Positions 9,722 through 19,718 of a DNA stretch of 64,000 nucleotides are shown here, piece after piece. Source of the stretch: Pseudomonas guariconensis (GTDB lineage Bacteria > Pseudomonadota > Gammaproteobacteria > Pseudomonadales > Pseudomonadaceae); NCBI RefSeq assembly GCF_900102675.1, contig NZ_FMYX01000007.1, positions 218,057 to 282,056 of the forward strand, written 5' to 3'. A model generated the notes under the pieces. That model did no database searches. It saw nothing but the letters and a program-made list of their open reading frames with translations, and had not been told where the DNA came from. The position numbers and the translations under genes are program-made. Each line of letters starts with the position of its first letter. Within the stretch, counting starts at the first letter, position 1.

Positions 9722-10507
9722 ATGTTCGAGCGTCTGCGTGAAGATATCCAGAGCGTATTCCATCGGGACCCGGCGGCGCGCAACGCCTTCGAGGTGCTGA
9801 CCTGCTACCCGGGCATGCATGCAATCTGGCTGCACCGCCTGGGCCACGCATTGTGGATTCGTGACTTCAAGTGGCTGGCGCGCCTGGTGTCGAACTTCGG
9901 TCGCTGGCTCACCGGCATCGAGATCCATCCGGGAGCGACCATCGGACGGCGCTTCTTCATCGACCATGGCATGGGCATCGTCATCGGCGAAACCGCCGAA
10001 ATTGGCGACGACGTCACCCTCTACCAGGGCGTGACCCTCGGCGGCACCAGCTGGAACAAGGGTAAGCGCCATCCGACCCTCGAGAATGGCGTGGTGGTGG
10101 GGGCGGGCGCCAAGGTGCTTGGTCCGTTCACCGTCGGGGCCGGGGCCAAGATAGGCTCCAACGCCGTGGTCACCAAGGCAGTGCCTGCGGGTGCCACAGC
10201 GGTCGGCATTCCGGGGCGTATCATCGTCAAGACCGAGGACACCGAGGTCGAAGCCAAGCGCAAGGCCATGGCTGAAAAAATCGGTTTCGATGCCTACGGC
10301 GTCAGTGGCGATATGCCTGACCCAGTTGCCCGTGCGATCGGTCAGATGCTCGATCATCTGCAAGCGGTCGACGAGCGGCTGGAAGGTATGTGCGGGGCGC
10401 TGACCAAACTCGGTAGCGATTATTGCGGCAAGGAGCTGCCTGCGCTGCCCGAGGAAGACTTCGTCGAAGTTAAGCAAGCCGCACAGAGCGACACTCAGCC
10501 GCATTGA
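9722..10507 (+). CDS. cysE: Serine O-acetyltransferase
   Basis: Acetylates serine with acetyl-CoA, the first committed step to cysteine. 261 residues: a helical N-terminal domain (to about residue 70, with '[17 protein letters not shown]'), then left-handed beta-helix hexapeptide repeats ('[23 protein letters not shown]' split near residue 73-95, '[15 protein letters not shown]' near 107). The active histidines are in FIDHGMG and KRHPT. The C-terminal tail is longer than in E. coli CysE. Location directly upstream of iscR links cysteine supply to the cysteine desulfurase. Confidence 0.94.
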   Translation: MFERLREDIQSVFHRDPAARNAFEVLTCYPGMHAIWLHRLGHALWIRDFKWLARLVSNFGRWLTGIEIHPGATIGRRFFIDHGMGIVIGETAEIGDDVTLYQGVTLGGTSWNKGKRHPTLENGVVVGAGAKVLGPFTVGAGAKIGSNAVVTKAVPAGATAVGIPGRIIVKTEDTEVEAKRKAMAEKIGFDAYGVSGDMPDPVARAIGQMLDHLQAVDERLEGMCGALTKLGSDYCGKELPALPEEDFVEVKQAAQSDTQPH

Positions 10508-10580
10508 TTACGGCGCCATGACACACGGGGCGTGTGCTCGCGCCCCTGGTCTGTTAAACTCGCGCCCGCCTCCCTGATGC

Positions 10581-10605
10581 AAACCCGACTAAAGCAGTAG
10601 GTCTA
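10581..10605 (+). promoter_or_regulatory. Second, weaker IscR type 1 site
   Basis: AAACCCGACTAAAGCAGTAG followed by GTCTA; its left half fits the IscR type 1 consensus (ATASYYGACTRWWWYAGTC...) nearly perfectly and the right half is degenerate. It abuts the stronger site at 10606. Confidence 0.45.
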
Positions 10606-10638
10606 ATAGTTGACTTAAATGCTCGGGAATCGCATACT
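10606..10638 (+). promoter_or_regulatory. iscR promoter with IscR type 1 site
   Basis: The 25-base site starts ATAGTTGACTTAAATGCTCG and ends GGAAT at 10630, a good match to the type 1 [2Fe-2S]-IscR consensus. It covers the -35 box TTGACT (10610-10615) and the spacer; 17 bases on is CATACT (10633-10638) as -10. Binding would block polymerase, the known autorepression of isc operons when Fe-S supply is sufficient. Confidence 0.8.
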
Positions 10639-10675
10639 CGCTCACATCCTGTAACTCCCGTGGTACCCATTAGCC

Positions 10676-11167
10676 ATGCGACTGACTACCAAAGGCCGAT
10701 ATGCCGTGACCGCCATGCTCGATCTGGCGTTGCACGCGCAGCATGGGCCGGTGTCTTTGGCCGACATTTCCGAGCGCCAGGGCATTTCCCTCTCTTATCT
10801 GGAGCAGCTGTTCGCCAAGTTGCGCCGCAGCAGCCTGGTTTCCAGCGTGCGCGGCCCGGGTGGCGGCTACCAGCTGTCGCGGGGCATGGAAACCATCCAG
10901 GTGGCCCAGGTCATCGATGCGGTCAACGAATCGGTCGATGCCACCCGTTGCCAGGGCCTGGGGGACTGTCACGCCGGTGACACCTGTCTGACCCATCACC
11001 TGTGGTGCGACCTCAGCCAGCAGATCCATGAATTCCTTAGCGGTATCAGCCTGGCCGACCTCGTCATGCGCCGCGAGGTGCAGGAAGTCGCCCACCGCCA
11101 GGACCTGCGACGCGTCGCGGGCCGTACCGCCCAGCTGGACAAGATTGAGACGTCCGCCGTCGACTGA
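10676..11167 (+). CDS. iscR: Fe-S cluster assembly regulator IscR
   Basis: Rrf2-family winged-helix repressor that senses Fe-S status. 163 residues starting [20 protein letters not shown]. The DNA-binding helices are at about residues 28-60 ([19 protein letters not shown]). The [2Fe-2S] ligands are Cys92, Cys98, Cys104 and His107 (RCQGLGDC...TCLTHHLW), at the same numbers as in E. coli. First gene of the isc operon; iscS begins 42 bases later. Confidence 0.97.
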   Translation: MRLTTKGRYAVTAMLDLALHAQHGPVSLADISERQGISLSYLEQLFAKLRRSSLVSSVRGPGGGYQLSRGMETIQVAQVIDAVNESVDATRCQGLGDCHAGDTCLTHHLWCDLSQQIHEFLSGISLADLVMRREVQEVAHRQDLRRVAGRTAQLDKIETSAVD

Positions 11168-11209
11168 TAGCAGCGACGAGCGACGCCACCGCCTGATAGG
11201 AGATACTCA

Positions 11210-12424
11210 ATGAAGTTGCCGATCTACCTCGATTACTCCGCGACCACTCCGGTCGATCCCCGTGTCGCCCAGAAGATGGCCGACTGCCTGCTGGTCGACG
11301 GGAACTTCGGTAATCCGGCCTCGCGCTCCCACGTCTTCGGCTGGAAAGCCGAGGAAGCGGTCGAGAACGGCCGTCGCCAAGTCGCCGAGCTGATCAACGC
11401 CGACCCGCGCGAGATCGTCTGGACCAGCGGTGCCACCGAGTCCGACAACCTCGCCCTCAAAGGCGTGGCGCACTTCTATCAGACCAAGGGCAAGCACATC
11501 ATCACCTCCAAGATCGAGCACAAAGCGGTCCTGGATACCGCTCGCCAGCTCGAGCGTGAAGGTTTCGAAGTCACCTACCTGGAGCCGGGTGAAGACGGCA
11601 TCGTCACCCCGGCAATGGTCGAGGCTGCACTGCGCGAAGACACCATCCTGGTCTCGCTGATGCACGTGAACAACGAAGTCGGCTCGATCAACGACATCGC
11701 CGCCATCGGTGAGCTGACCCGCTCGCGTGGTGTGCTGTTCCATGTCGACGCCGCGCAGTCGGCCGGCAAGGTCGAGATCGACCTGCAGAAGCTCAAGGTC
11801 GACCTGATGTCGTTCTCGGCGCACAAGGTCTATGGTCCGAAGGGCATCGGCGCGCTGTACGTCAGCCGCAAACCACGTGTACGCCTGGAAGCCATCATCC
11901 ATGGTGGTGGTCATGAGCGCGGCATGCGTTCAGGCACCCTGCCGACCCACCAGATCGTCGGCATGGGCGAGGCCTTCGCCATCGCCAAGCAGGAAATGGC
12001 CGCCGAGAACGCGCGCATCAAGGCCCTGAGCGACCGCTTCTTCGAGCAGGTATCCAACCTCGAAGAGCTGTACGTCAACGGCAGCCGCACTGCCCGCGTG
12101 CCGCACAACCTGAACCTGAGCTTCAACTACGTTGAAGGCGAATCGCTGCTGATGTCGCTCAAGGACATCGCCGTATCGTCCGGTTCGGCCTGTACCTCCG
12201 CTTCGCTCGAGCCGTCCTATGTGCTGCGCGCCCTGGGGCGCAACGACGAACTGGCGCACAGCTCGATCCGCTTTTCCTTCGGCCGCTTCACCACCGAGGA
12301 AGAAGTCGACTACGCCGCGCAGAAAGTCTGCGAGGCCGTGAACAAACTGCGTGAGCTGTCGCCGCTGTGGGACATGTACAAAGACGGCGTTGACATCTCC
12401 AAGATCGAGTGGGCCGCCCACTAA
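11210..12424 (+). CDS. iscS: Cysteine desulfurase IscS
   Basis: PLP enzyme that takes sulfur from cysteine as a persulfide and passes it to IscU and to tRNA thiolation. 404 residues. PLP lysine is Lys206 ([12 protein letters not shown]); the persulfide cysteine is Cys328 in [17 protein letters not shown]; both fall at the E. coli numbers. The C-terminal '[22 protein letters not shown]' is the IscU-binding tail. AGGAGA precedes the ATG by eight bases. Confidence 0.98.
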   Translation: MKLPIYLDYSATTPVDPRVAQKMADCLLVDGNFGNPASRSHVFGWKAEEAVENGRRQVAELINADPREIVWTSGATESDNLALKGVAHFYQTKGKHIITSKIEHKAVLDTARQLEREGFEVTYLEPGEDGIVTPAMVEAALREDTILVSLMHVNNEVGSINDIAAIGELTRSRGVLFHVDAAQSAGKVEIDLQKLKVDLMSFSAHKVYGPKGIGALYVSRKPRVRLEAIIHGGGHERGMRSGTLPTHQIVGMGEAFAIAKQEMAAENARIKALSDRFFEQVSNLEELYVNGSRTARVPHNLNLSFNYVEGESLLMSLKDIAVSSGSACTSASLEPSYVLRALGRNDELAHSSIRFSFGRFTTEEEVDYAAQKVCEAVNKLRELSPLWDMYKDGVDISKIEWAAH

Positions 12425-12470
12425 GCAGTCGCCAGCAAGAGCGGCTCCCTGATGAGGAAGGAATTGCACC

Positions 12471-12857
12471 ATGGCATACAGTGAAAAGGTCATCGACCAC
12501 TACGAAAACCCACGCAACGTCGGCAAGATGAACGCCGATGATCCGGATGTCGGTACCGGCATGGTCGGCGCGCCGGCTTGCGGCGACGTCATGCGCCTGC
12601 AGATCAAGGTCAACGAGCAAGGCGTCATCGAAGACGCCAAGTTCAAGACCTACGGTTGTGGCTCGGCGATCGCCTCCAGCTCCCTGGCCACTGAGTGGAT
12701 GAAGGGCAAGACTCTGGACGAAGCCGAGACCATCAAGAACACCCAGCTGGCCGAAGAACTGGCGTTGCCGCCGGTGAAGATCCACTGTTCGGTACTTGCC
12801 GAGGACGCCATCAAGGCGGCCGTGCGCGATTACAAGCAGAAGAAAGGCTTGCTCTAA
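12471..12857 (+). CDS. iscU: Fe-S cluster scaffold IscU
   Basis: 128-residue scaffold on which [2Fe-2S] clusters are built from IscS sulfur. The three ligand cysteines are Cys37 (PACGDVM), Cys63 (YGCGSAIA) and Cys106 (IHCSVLAEDAI), with the HscA recognition motif LPPVK just before Cys106. All invariant residues are present. 46 bases after iscS. Confidence 0.98.
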   Translation: MAYSEKVIDHYENPRNVGKMNADDPDVGTGMVGAPACGDVMRLQIKVNEQGVIEDAKFKTYGCGSAIASSSLATEWMKGKTLDEAETIKNTQLAEELALPPVKIHCSVLAEDAIKAAVRDYKQKKGLL

Positions 12858-12899
12858 GTCGCCTGTCGCAAGGCCACTGACGTTGAGGAAAGAGTTCCG

Positions 12900-13223
12900 A
12901 TGGCTATCAGCATGACAGAAGCCGCCGCCAACCACGTGCGGCGTTCCCTCGAAGGGCGCGGCAAGGGCGAAGGCATCCGCCTGGGCGTGCGCACCACCGG
13001 CTGCTCGGGCTTGGCTTACGTCCTGGAGTTCGTTGATGAGCTGGCCGCCGAAGACCAAGTGTTCGAGAACCATGGCGTGAAGGTCATCATCGACCCGAAG
13101 AGCCTGGTGTACCTCGATGGCACCGAGCTGGACTTCGTCAAGGAAGGGTTGAACGAAGGCTTCAAGTTCAACAACCCCAACGTGCGCGGTGAGTGTGGCT
13201 GCGGCGAAAGCTTCAATGTCTGA
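12900..13223 (+). CDS. iscA: Fe-S cluster assembly protein IscA
   Basis: A-type carrier of 107 residues, which passes clusters, mainly toward [4Fe-4S] targets. Conserved cysteines are Cys35 (TTGCSGLAY), Cys99 and Cys101 (GECGCGESF). GAGGAAAG lies eight bases before the ATG. It lies between iscU and hscB as in other gammaproteobacteria. Confidence 0.97.
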   Translation: MAISMTEAAANHVRRSLEGRGKGEGIRLGVRTTGCSGLAYVLEFVDELAAEDQVFENHGVKVIIDPKSLVYLDGTELDFVKEGLNEGFKFNNPNVRGECGCGESFNV

Positions 13224-13231
13224 GGCTTGAC

Positions 13232-13753
13232 GTGGGTACTCCTTGCCATTTCGCTCTGTTTGACCTCCAGCCTGGTTTCCGTCTGGACCTCGATAAACTG
13301 GCCAATCGCTATCGCGAGCTGGCCCGTGAGGTCCATCCGGACCGTTTCGCCGATGCCTCCGAGCGTGAGCAGCGCGTGGCGCTGGAAAAATCGGCGGCAC
13401 TGAACGACGCCTACCAGACTCTGCGCAGCGCACCGCGCCGTGCCCGTTACCTGCTGGCCATCAGTGGCCATGAAGTGCCCCAGGAAGTCACCGTGCACGA
13501 CCCGGACTTCCTCCTGCAACAGATGCAGTGGCGCGAAGAGCTCGAAGAGCTGCAGGACGAAGCCGATCTGGAAGGTGTGGCGGTGTTCAAGAAGCGCCTG
13601 AAGGCTGCGCAGGAGACGTTGAACGAGGACTTCGCCGCCTGCTGGGACGTGGCTGGCGAGCGTGACAGGGCCGAGCGCCTGATGCGCCGCATGCAGTTCC
13701 TCGACAAGCTCGCCCAGGAAGTGCGCCAACTCGAAGAGCGCCTCGACGATTAA
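13232..13753 (+). CDS. hscB: Fe-S co-chaperone HscB
   Basis: J-type co-chaperone that brings IscU to HscA. 173 residues from a GTG start at 13232 ([16 protein letters not shown]), eight bases after iscA. The J domain covers residues 1-75 with the HPD motif at residues 35-37 (REVHPDRF); the C-terminal three-helix part (about 85-173) is the IscU-binding region. The open frame upstream of 13232 lies inside iscA and is not used. Confidence 0.95.
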   Translation: MGTPCHFALFDLQPGFRLDLDKLANRYRELAREVHPDRFADASEREQRVALEKSAALNDAYQTLRSAPRRARYLLAISGHEVPQEVTVHDPDFLLQQMQWREELEELQDEADLEGVAVFKKRLKAAQETLNEDFAACWDVAGERDRAERLMRRMQFLDKLAQEVRQLEERLDD

Positions 13754-13796
13754 CTCCGGCGTTGCCCGTGACGACGCCTAAGGTACTCAGATAAGC

Positions 13797-15659
13797 ATGG
13801 CCCTACTGCAGATCGCCGAACCCGGTCAAAGCCCTCAGCCTCACCAGCGTCGCCTGGCGGTGGGGATTGACCTGGGCACCACCAACTCCTTGGTCGCTGC
13901 CGTGCGCAGTGGTCGCAGCGAACCCCTGCCCGATGAGCAGGGCAACGTCATTTTGCCGTCCGCGGTGCGCTACCTCGACGGCCGCAGCGAAGTCGGCCTG
14001 GCTGCGCGCGAAGCCGCTTCAAGCGACCCGCTCAACACCATTCTTTCGGTCAAGCGCCTGATGGGGCGTGGCTTGGCCGACGTCAAGCAATTGGGTGAGC
14101 AACTGCCGTACCGCTTCGTCGGCGGCGAGTCGCATATGCCGTTCATCGAAACTGTCCAGGGGCCCAAGAGCCCGGTGGAAGTGTCTGCAGACATTCTCAA
14201 GGTATTGCGCCAGCGCGCCGAGCAGACCCTCGGTGGTGAGCTGGTGGGGGCTGTGATCACCGTTCCGGCCTATTTCGACGATGCCCAGCGCCAAGCCACC
14301 AAGGACGCTGCGCGCCTGGCCGGTCTTAATGTCTTGCGCCTGCTCAACGAGCCTACCGCAGCTGCCGTGGCCTATGGCCTGGACCAGAACGCTGAAGGGC
14401 TGGTGGCCATCTATGACCTGGGTGGTGGCACCTTCGATATTTCCATCCTGCGCCTGACCGGTGGTGTCTTCGAAGTCCTCGCCACTGGCGGCGACACGGC
14501 CTTGGGTGGCGACGATTTCGACCATGCCATCGCCGGCTGGATCATCGAACAGGCCGGTCTTTCGTCCGACCTTGACCCGTCTGCCCAGCGCCAGCTGTTG
14601 CAGGCTGCCTGTGCTGCCAAAGAAGCCCTGACCGACGCCGATGTCGTCAGCGTGCGTCATGGCGACTGGCACGGAGAGTTGAGCCGTGCCGGTTTCGAAG
14701 CGCTGATCGAACCGCTCATTGCCCGTAGCCTCAAGGCCTGCCGCCGCGCCGTGCGCGACAGTGGCGTTGAGCTCGAGGAGGTCGGTGCGGTGGTGATGGT
14801 CGGTGGATCGACCCGCGTACCTCGCGTTCGCGAGGCGGTGGGTGGCCTGTTCGGCCGTACTCCGCTGACTTCGATCGATCCGGACCAAGTGGTTGCCATC
14901 GGTGCTGCCATCCAGGCCGATACGCTGGCCGGCAACCGTCGTGAAGGCGGCGAACTGCTCTTGCTGGACGTCATCCCGCTGTCCCTGGGCCTGGAAACCA
15001 TGGGCGGGCTGATGGAGAAGGTGATCCCGCGCAACACGACCATTCCGGTGGCTCGCGCGCAGGAGTTCACCACCTACAAGGATGGCCAGTCGGCCATGAT
15101 GATCCACGTCCTGCAGGGCGAGCGCGAGCTGATCAGCGATTGCCGTTCGCTGGCGCGCTTCGAGCTGCGCGGCATCCCGGCCATGGTGGCGGGCGCGGCG
15201 AAGATCCGCGTCACCTTCCAGGTGGATGCCGATGGCCTGCTCAGCGTCTCGGCCCGTGAGCTGGGTTCGGGCGTTGAGTCCAGTATCCAGGTCAAGCCGT
15301 CTTATGGGCTGACCGACGGCGAAATCGCCCGCATGCTCAAGGATTCCTTCGAGCATGCCGGTTCCGACAAGCAGGCGCGCCAGTTGCGCGAGCATCAGGT
15401 CGACGCTGAACGCCTGCTCGAAGCGGTGCAGGGCGCCTTGGATGCCGATGGCGATCGACTGCTCAGCAGCGAAGAGCGCGAAGCGATCGAGTACCAGATG
15501 CAAGAATTGCGTGATTTGCTCAGCGGCACCGATGGCGCGGCCATCGAGCAGCAGACCAAGCGTCTGTCGCAGGTGACCGATGCATTTGCCGCCCGTCGCC
15601 TTGATTCGACGGTCAAAGCCGCACTGGCCGGGCGCAACCTGAATGAGATCGAGGAGTAA
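13797..15659 (+). CDS. hscA: Fe-S chaperone HscA (Hsp70 family)
   Basis: Specialised DnaK-type ATPase that releases clusters from IscU. 620 residues: nucleotide-binding domain from about residue 20 ([12 protein letters not shown], '[13 protein letters not shown]' near 205, '[17 protein letters not shown]' near 332), then substrate-binding beta domain (about 385-505, '[18 protein letters not shown]') and a helical lid. Length and motifs match the family. fdx starts three bases after the stop. Confidence 0.97.
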   Translation: MALLQIAEPGQSPQPHQRRLAVGIDLGTTNSLVAAVRSGRSEPLPDEQGNVILPSAVRYLDGRSEVGLAAREAASSDPLNTILSVKRLMGRGLADVKQLGEQLPYRFVGGESHMPFIETVQGPKSPVEVSADILKVLRQRAEQTLGGELVGAVITVPAYFDDAQRQATKDAARLAGLNVLRLLNEPTAAAVAYGLDQNAEGLVAIYDLGGGTFDISILRLTGGVFEVLATGGDTALGGDDFDHAIAGWIIEQAGLSSDLDPSAQRQLLQAACAAKEALTDADVVSVRHGDWHGELSRAGFEALIEPLIARSLKACRRAVRDSGVELEEVGAVVMVGGSTRVPRVREAVGGLFGRTPLTSIDPDQVVAIGAAIQADTLAGNRREGGELLLLDVIPLSLGLETMGGLMEKVIPRNTTIPVARAQEFTTYKDGQSAMMIHVLQGERELISDCRSLARFELRGIPAMVAGAAKIRVTFQVDADGLLSVSARELGSGVESSIQVKPSYGLTDGEIARMLKDSFEHAGSDKQARQLREHQVDAERLLEAVQGALDADGDRLLSSEEREAIEYQMQELRDLLSGTDGAAIEQQTKRLSQVTDAFAARRLDSTVKAALAGRNLNEIEE

Positions 15660-15662
15660 CCG

Positions 15663-16004
15663 ATGCCCCAGGTGATTTTCCTGCCGCACGAGAAGTTCTG
15701 CCCGGATGGGCTGGTGGTGGAGGTGGAGCCAGGCACCAATATCCTGGAGTTGGCTCACGAGCACCACATCGAAATGGAGAGCGCCTGCGGTGGCGTTTGT
15801 GCCTGCACCACCTGTCATTGCATCGTCCGCGAGGGTTTCGACTCGCTGGAGGAAGCCGATGAGCTGGAAGAGGATATGCTGGACAAGGCCTGGGGTCTGG
15901 AGGCGCAATCGCGTCTGGCCTGCCAGGTGATCGTCGGGGAAGAAGACCTGACCATCGAGATTCCCAAGTATTCGCTCAACCACGCCGCCGAAGCGCCGCA
16001 CTGA
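15663..16004 (+). CDS. fdx: [2Fe-2S] ferredoxin of the isc system
   Basis: 113-residue ferredoxin that supplies electrons for cluster assembly. Ligands are Cys42, Cys48, Cys51 and Cys87 (SACGGVCACTTCHC, RLACQV), with the extra conserved Cys46. An adrenodoxin-type acidic stretch (EEADELEEDMLD) is in the middle. Between hscA (three bases) and iscX (nine bases), so clearly operonic. Confidence 0.97.
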   Translation: MPQVIFLPHEKFCPDGLVVEVEPGTNILELAHEHHIEMESACGGVCACTTCHCIVREGFDSLEEADELEEDMLDKAWGLEAQSRLACQVIVGEEDLTIEIPKYSLNHAAEAPH

Positions 16005-16013
16005 GGTTTCAGC

Positions 16014-16214
16014 ATGAGCCTGAAATGGATTGATGTACTTGAGATCGCCATCCAGCTTGCGGAAAGCAAGCCGGACGTCGATCCTCGTTATGTGAATTTC
16101 GTCGATCTGCACCGCTGGGTGCTGGCTTTGCCAGAGTTCAGCGACGATCCGTCACGCGGCGGTGAGAAGGTGCTCGAGGCCATCCAGGCGGCCTGGATCG
16201 AAGAAGCCGACTGA
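16014..16214 (+). CDS. iscX: Fe-S assembly protein IscX
   Basis: Small acidic protein of 66 residues (MSLKWIDVLEIAIQLAESKP) that binds IscS and modulates cluster assembly in relation to iron. Family landmarks: 'P.VDPRYV.F.DLH.WVLALPEF' and the acidic tail AWIEEAD. Last gene of the isc operon. Confidence 0.96.
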   Translation: MSLKWIDVLEIAIQLAESKPDVDPRYVNFVDLHRWVLALPEFSDDPSRGGEKVLEAIQAAWIEEAD

Positions 16215-16245
16215 GCGTTACCTGCAGGTTAGGCAATCCCCTGGA

Positions 16246-16275
16246 ACCCGCGTATAATTCGCGGGTTTAATTTTT
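16246..16275 (+). terminator. isc terminator carrying the ndk -10 box in its loop
   Basis: AACCCGCG-TATAATT-CGCGGGTT then TAATTTTT: an 8-bp stem and T-rich tail. The loop holds a perfect TATAAT (16254-16259), which is placed 45 bases before the ndk start and is the best -10 candidate for that gene; the -35 region (TTAGGC near 16230) is weak. Confidence 0.75.
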
Positions 16276-16303
16276 CGCAACACTCAATTTTCTGGAGTTA
16301 TCC

Positions 16304-16735
16304 ATGGCTGTTCAACGTACTTTCTCCATCATCAAGCCTGACGCCGTCGCCAAGAACGTCATCGGCGAAATCACCACTCGTTTCGAGAAAGCCGGCCTGC
16401 GCGTCGTCGCTTCGAAAATGAAGCAACTGTCCAAAGCCGAAGCCGAAGGCTTCTACGCTGAGCACAAAGAGCGCGGTTTCTTCGCTGATCTGGTTGCCTT
16501 CATGACCTCTGGTCCAGTCATCGTTCAGGTTCTGGAAGGCGAAAACGCCGTTCTGGCCAACCGTGAGCTGATGGGCGCTACCAACCCGAAAGAAGCTGCT
16601 GCCGGCACCATCCGCGCCGACTTCGCCGTTTCCATCGACGAGAACGCTGTCCACGGTTCCGACTCGGAAGCTTCGGCTGCCCGCGAAATCGCTTACTTCT
16701 TCTCCGCTACCGAGCTGTGCGACCGCATTCGCTAA
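16304..16735 (+). CDS. ndk: Nucleoside diphosphate kinase
   Basis: Moves the gamma-phosphate of ATP to NDPs through a phosphohistidine. 143 residues; the catalytic histidine is His117 in NAVHGSDS, and the opening '[18 protein letters not shown]' is the family signature. GGAG lies seven bases before the ATG. It uses more T-ending codons than its neighbours in several stretches, as highly expressed genes here may do. Confidence 0.98.
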   Translation: MAVQRTFSIIKPDAVAKNVIGEITTRFEKAGLRVVASKMKQLSKAEAEGFYAEHKERGFFADLVAFMTSGPVIVQVLEGENAVLANRELMGATNPKEAAAGTIRADFAVSIDENAVHGSDSEASAAREIAYFFSATELCDRIR

Positions 16736-16759
16736 GCGAAGCAGGTCTTGGGTGATTCC

Positions 16760-17905
16760 ATGAGTGACATGACTGGCAAGATCAACCTGTTGGGCCTGAC
16801 CCTGCAGGAAATGGAAAAATTCTTCGAGTCCATCGGAGAGAAGCGTTTTCGTGCCGGTCAGGTCATGAAATGGATTCACCACTTTGGCGTCGATGATTTC
16901 GCTGCCATGACCAATGTCGGCAAGGCCTTGCGCGAAAAGCTCGAGGCCGTTGCCGAGATTCGGGCTCCGGAAGTGGTCAGCGAAGACATTTCCGCCGACG
17001 GTACCCGCAAGTGGGTGGTCCGCGTTGCCTCCGGCAGCTGCGTCGAGACCGTCTACATTCCCACCGACGATCGCGGCACCCTCTGCGTTTCGTCCCAAGC
17101 CGGCTGCGCGCTGGATTGCAGTTTCTGCTCCACCGGCAAGCAAGGCTTCAACAGCAACCTCACTGCCGCCGAAGTGATCGGCCAGGTGTGGCTTGCCAAC
17201 AAATCCTTCGGGACCGTCCCGGCCAAGATCGACCGCGCCATTACCAACGTGGTCATGATGGGCATGGGCGAACCGCTTTTGAATTTTGACAATGTCATCG
17301 CCGCCATGAAGATCATGATGGATGATCTGGGCTATGGCATTTCCAAGCGCCGCGTCACGCTTTCCACCTCGGGCGTGGTGCCGATGATCGACGAGCTGGC
17401 CAAGCACATCGATGTGTCCCTGGCCCTGTCGCTGCACGCGCCCAATGACGAACTGCGCAACCAACTGGTACCGATCAACAAGAAGTACCCGCTGAAGATG
17501 CTGCTCGAATCGTGCATGGGCTACATGTCGACCCTGGGCGGCAAGCGTGTGCTTACCATTGAGTACACCCTGCTCAAGGACGTCAACGACCAGCCCGAGC
17601 ATGCCGCCCAGATGATCGAGCTGCTGCGCGATGTGCCGTGCAAAATCAACCTGATCCCGTTCAACCCGTTCCCGCATTCGGGCTACGAGCGGCCGAGCAA
17701 CAATGCCATCCGCCGCTTCCAGGATCTGCTGCACCACGGTGGCTTCAATGTCACCACCCGCACTACCCGCGGCGAAGACATCGATGCCGCCTGTGGTCAA
17801 CTGGTCGGCCAGGTCATGGATCGCACCCGTCGCAGCGAGCGCTACATCGCCGTGCGCCAGTTGAGCGCCGATGCAGAGCGCCAAGACAACGCCCCGCGCC
17901 ACTGA
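16760..17905 (+). CDS. rlmN: Dual-specificity 23S rRNA/tRNA adenine-C2 methyltransferase RlmN
   Basis: Radical-SAM enzyme that methylates A2503 of 23S rRNA and A37 of some tRNAs. 381 residues from ATG 16760. The cluster motif CX3CX2C is Cys116-Cys120-Cys123 ([16 protein letters not shown]), and the methyl-carrying C-terminal cysteine is Cys345 (DIDAACGQL). '[13 protein letters not shown]' near residue 170 is the SAM 'GEP' region. It depends on Fe-S clusters, apt just after the isc operon. pilW follows in 12 bases. Confidence 0.96.
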   Translation: MSDMTGKINLLGLTLQEMEKFFESIGEKRFRAGQVMKWIHHFGVDDFAAMTNVGKALREKLEAVAEIRAPEVVSEDISADGTRKWVVRVASGSCVETVYIPTDDRGTLCVSSQAGCALDCSFCSTGKQGFNSNLTAAEVIGQVWLANKSFGTVPAKIDRAITNVVMMGMGEPLLNFDNVIAAMKIMMDDLGYGISKRRVTLSTSGVVPMIDELAKHIDVSLALSLHAPNDELRNQLVPINKKYPLKMLLESCMGYMSTLGGKRVLTIEYTLLKDVNDQPEHAAQMIELLRDVPCKINLIPFNPFPHSGYERPSNNAIRRFQDLLHHGGFNVTTRTTRGEDIDAACGQLVGQVMDRTRRSERYIAVRQLSADAERQDNAPRH

Positions 17906-17917
17906 CGGTACCCGCCC

Positions 17918-18679
17918 ATGACCTTGCGCGCCGCGCTGTCGATCCTGTCGCTTTCGCTGCTGGCCGGCTGCGTGTCTGGTGGCGCAGGTGACCCTCTGGC
18001 CAGTCGCCAAGGGCGCGAAGAGGCCGGGCGGGCCTACGTGCAATTGGGCCTGGGTTATTTGCAACAAGGTTTGACCGGGCAGGCCAAGGCTCCATTGGTG
18101 CGAGCCTTGGCACTCAACGGCGGCGATGCCGATGCCCACGCCGCGCTGGCGCTGGTGTTCCAGGCCGAAGGCGAGCCAGAGCTGGCCGAAGCGCATTTCC
18201 GTAAGGCCCTGGCAGCGCGCCCGGGGGACACGCGTATTCGCAACAACTACGGCAGTTTCCTTTATGCTCAGGGGCAATTTGCCAAGGCCGAGCAGATGTT
18301 TCGCCAAGCCGCCGCCGATACCCTGTATCCTGAGCGCTCGCGAATCTACGAGAATCTTGGCCTGGTCGCCCTGAAGCTCGAGCGTCGGGACCGGGCGCAT
18401 GAGTATCTGGTCAAAGCCCTGCAACTCAATCCGCAGCAACCGAAGGCGTTGCTCGAAATGGCTGAGTTGTCCTATGAAAACAGGCATTATGTGCCGGCCC
18501 GGGACTACTACGATCGTTTCAGCCAGCTGAACGACCCGAGCGCCCGTAGCCTGTTGCTGGGTAGCCGCCTTGCCCAGGCATTCGACGAGCCTGGCACGGT
18601 GGCCGAACTGGGCCAGCAATTACAACGACTTTATCCCGGTACGCCGGAATATCAGCAATACCTGTCGGAGCAACGATGA
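17918..18679 (+). CDS. pilW: Type IV pilus biogenesis/stability lipoprotein PilW
   Basis: Outer-membrane lipoprotein (PilF of P. aeruginosa) that localises and assembles the PilQ secretin. 253 residues: lipoprotein signal with lipobox LAGC at residue about 17, then six TPR-like repeats (residues 40-235; 'AYVQLGLGYLQQGLTGQAKAP', 'YGSFLYAQGQFAKAEQMFRQA'). It overlaps the rodZ start by four bases. Confidence 0.92.
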   Translation: MTLRAALSILSLSLLAGCVSGGAGDPLASRQGREEAGRAYVQLGLGYLQQGLTGQAKAPLVRALALNGGDADAHAALALVFQAEGEPELAEAHFRKALAARPGDTRIRNNYGSFLYAQGQFAKAEQMFRQAAADTLYPERSRIYENLGLVALKLERRDRAHEYLVKALQLNPQQPKALLEMAELSYENRHYVPARDYYDRFSQLNDPSARSLLLGSRLAQAFDEPGTVAELGQQLQRLYPGTPEYQQYLSEQR

Positions 18680-19716
18680 AAGCCGCGCACCCCGAAGTAG
18701 CAGCAGCGACTCGCCAGAATCCCGGTGAGGTCTTGCGCCAGGCCCGCGAGAATCGGGAATGGTCGCAAGCCGAGGTGGCCCGCAAGCTCAACCTCACGGT
18801 AAGTTCGTTGAACAACCTTGAAAACGGCGCCTTCGACAAGCTGCCGGGGCACACCTTCGCCCGCGGATACATCCGTGCCTATGCCAAGCTGATGGGCATG
18901 GACCAGGCGCCTCTGGTCGAGGCATTCGATCACTACACCGGCACTCATGCCAAGGGCAGCGAGGTCCATTCCCTGGGCCGGATCGAAGAGCCGGTGCGTC
19001 TGTCGCACAACATCCTGCGCGGCGTCAGCCTGCTGTTGCTGGTGGTCGTAGTCGGTGGTGGCTTCTTCTGGTGGCAGGACCAGAGCAGCCTGCGCGGCAA
19101 GGACCTGGCCAAGATCGCCCTGGAGCATGTCGAGGTCGAAAGCGCCGACGGCACCACCCAGATCCACCCGCTGGACGAGCCGGAAGACCAAGCTGTCACC
19201 GAAGGCCAGCAACCGGAAGCCTCACCGCTGCCGCTTGAGCAGGCCACCGAGGGCTCTACGCCTGAGGCGGTCATCAGCAGCGAAGCGCCGGCAAGCACGA
19301 CCGAAACCCCTGCAGTCACGCCAGCGCCTCAGGCCCCAGCCGCAGCCCCAGCCGCCAACGCGCCTGTGGCACCTGCTGCTGCGCCCGTGCTGCCCGCCGC
19401 AGCTCCGTCGGCACCGGCCGCTCCTACCAATGCACCGCTCACGGCCGCTACGACCCCGTCCGAAGCGCCGGTGGGCAGCGCCAAGGTTCAAATCCAGTTC
19501 ACCGCCGATTGCTGGACCCAGGTCACCGACGGCAACGGCAAGGTGCTGTTCAGCGCCATCAAACGCAAGGGCGACAGCCTCGACCTGAGCGGCAAACCGC
19601 CGTTCTCGGTACGCCTGGGCTTTGCCCGTGGCGCCCAGGTCAGTTACAACGGCCAGCCGGTCGACGTAGCTCCGTTCACCAGTGGCGAGACCGCTCGCCT
19701 GAAGTTGGGACAGTAA
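18676..19716 (+). CDS. rodZ: RodZ-like cytoskeletal protein
   Basis: Bitopic protein that links MreB to the wall-elongation complex. 346 residues: Xre-type helix-turn-helix at about 15-75 ([23 protein letters not shown]), membrane helix about 113-131 ([21 protein letters not shown]), a long Ala/Pro/Thr-rich linker (about 165-260) and the DUF4115 periplasmic domain ('[23 protein letters not shown]'). The linker is low complexity and may vary in length between strains. ispG follows two bases after the stop. Confidence 0.93.
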   Translation: MKAAHPEVAAATRQNPGEVLRQARENREWSQAEVARKLNLTVSSLNNLENGAFDKLPGHTFARGYIRAYAKLMGMDQAPLVEAFDHYTGTHAKGSEVHSLGRIEEPVRLSHNILRGVSLLLLVVVVGGGFFWWQDQSSLRGKDLAKIALEHVEVESADGTTQIHPLDEPEDQAVTEGQQPEASPLPLEQATEGSTPEAVISSEAPASTTETPAVTPAPQAPAAAPAANAPVAPAAAPVLPAAAPSAPAAPTNAPLTAATTPSEAPVGSAKVQIQFTADCWTQVTDGNGKVLFSAIKRKGDSLDLSGKPPFSVRLGFARGAQVSYNGQPVDVAPFTSGETARLKLGQ

Positions 19717-19718
19717 CC

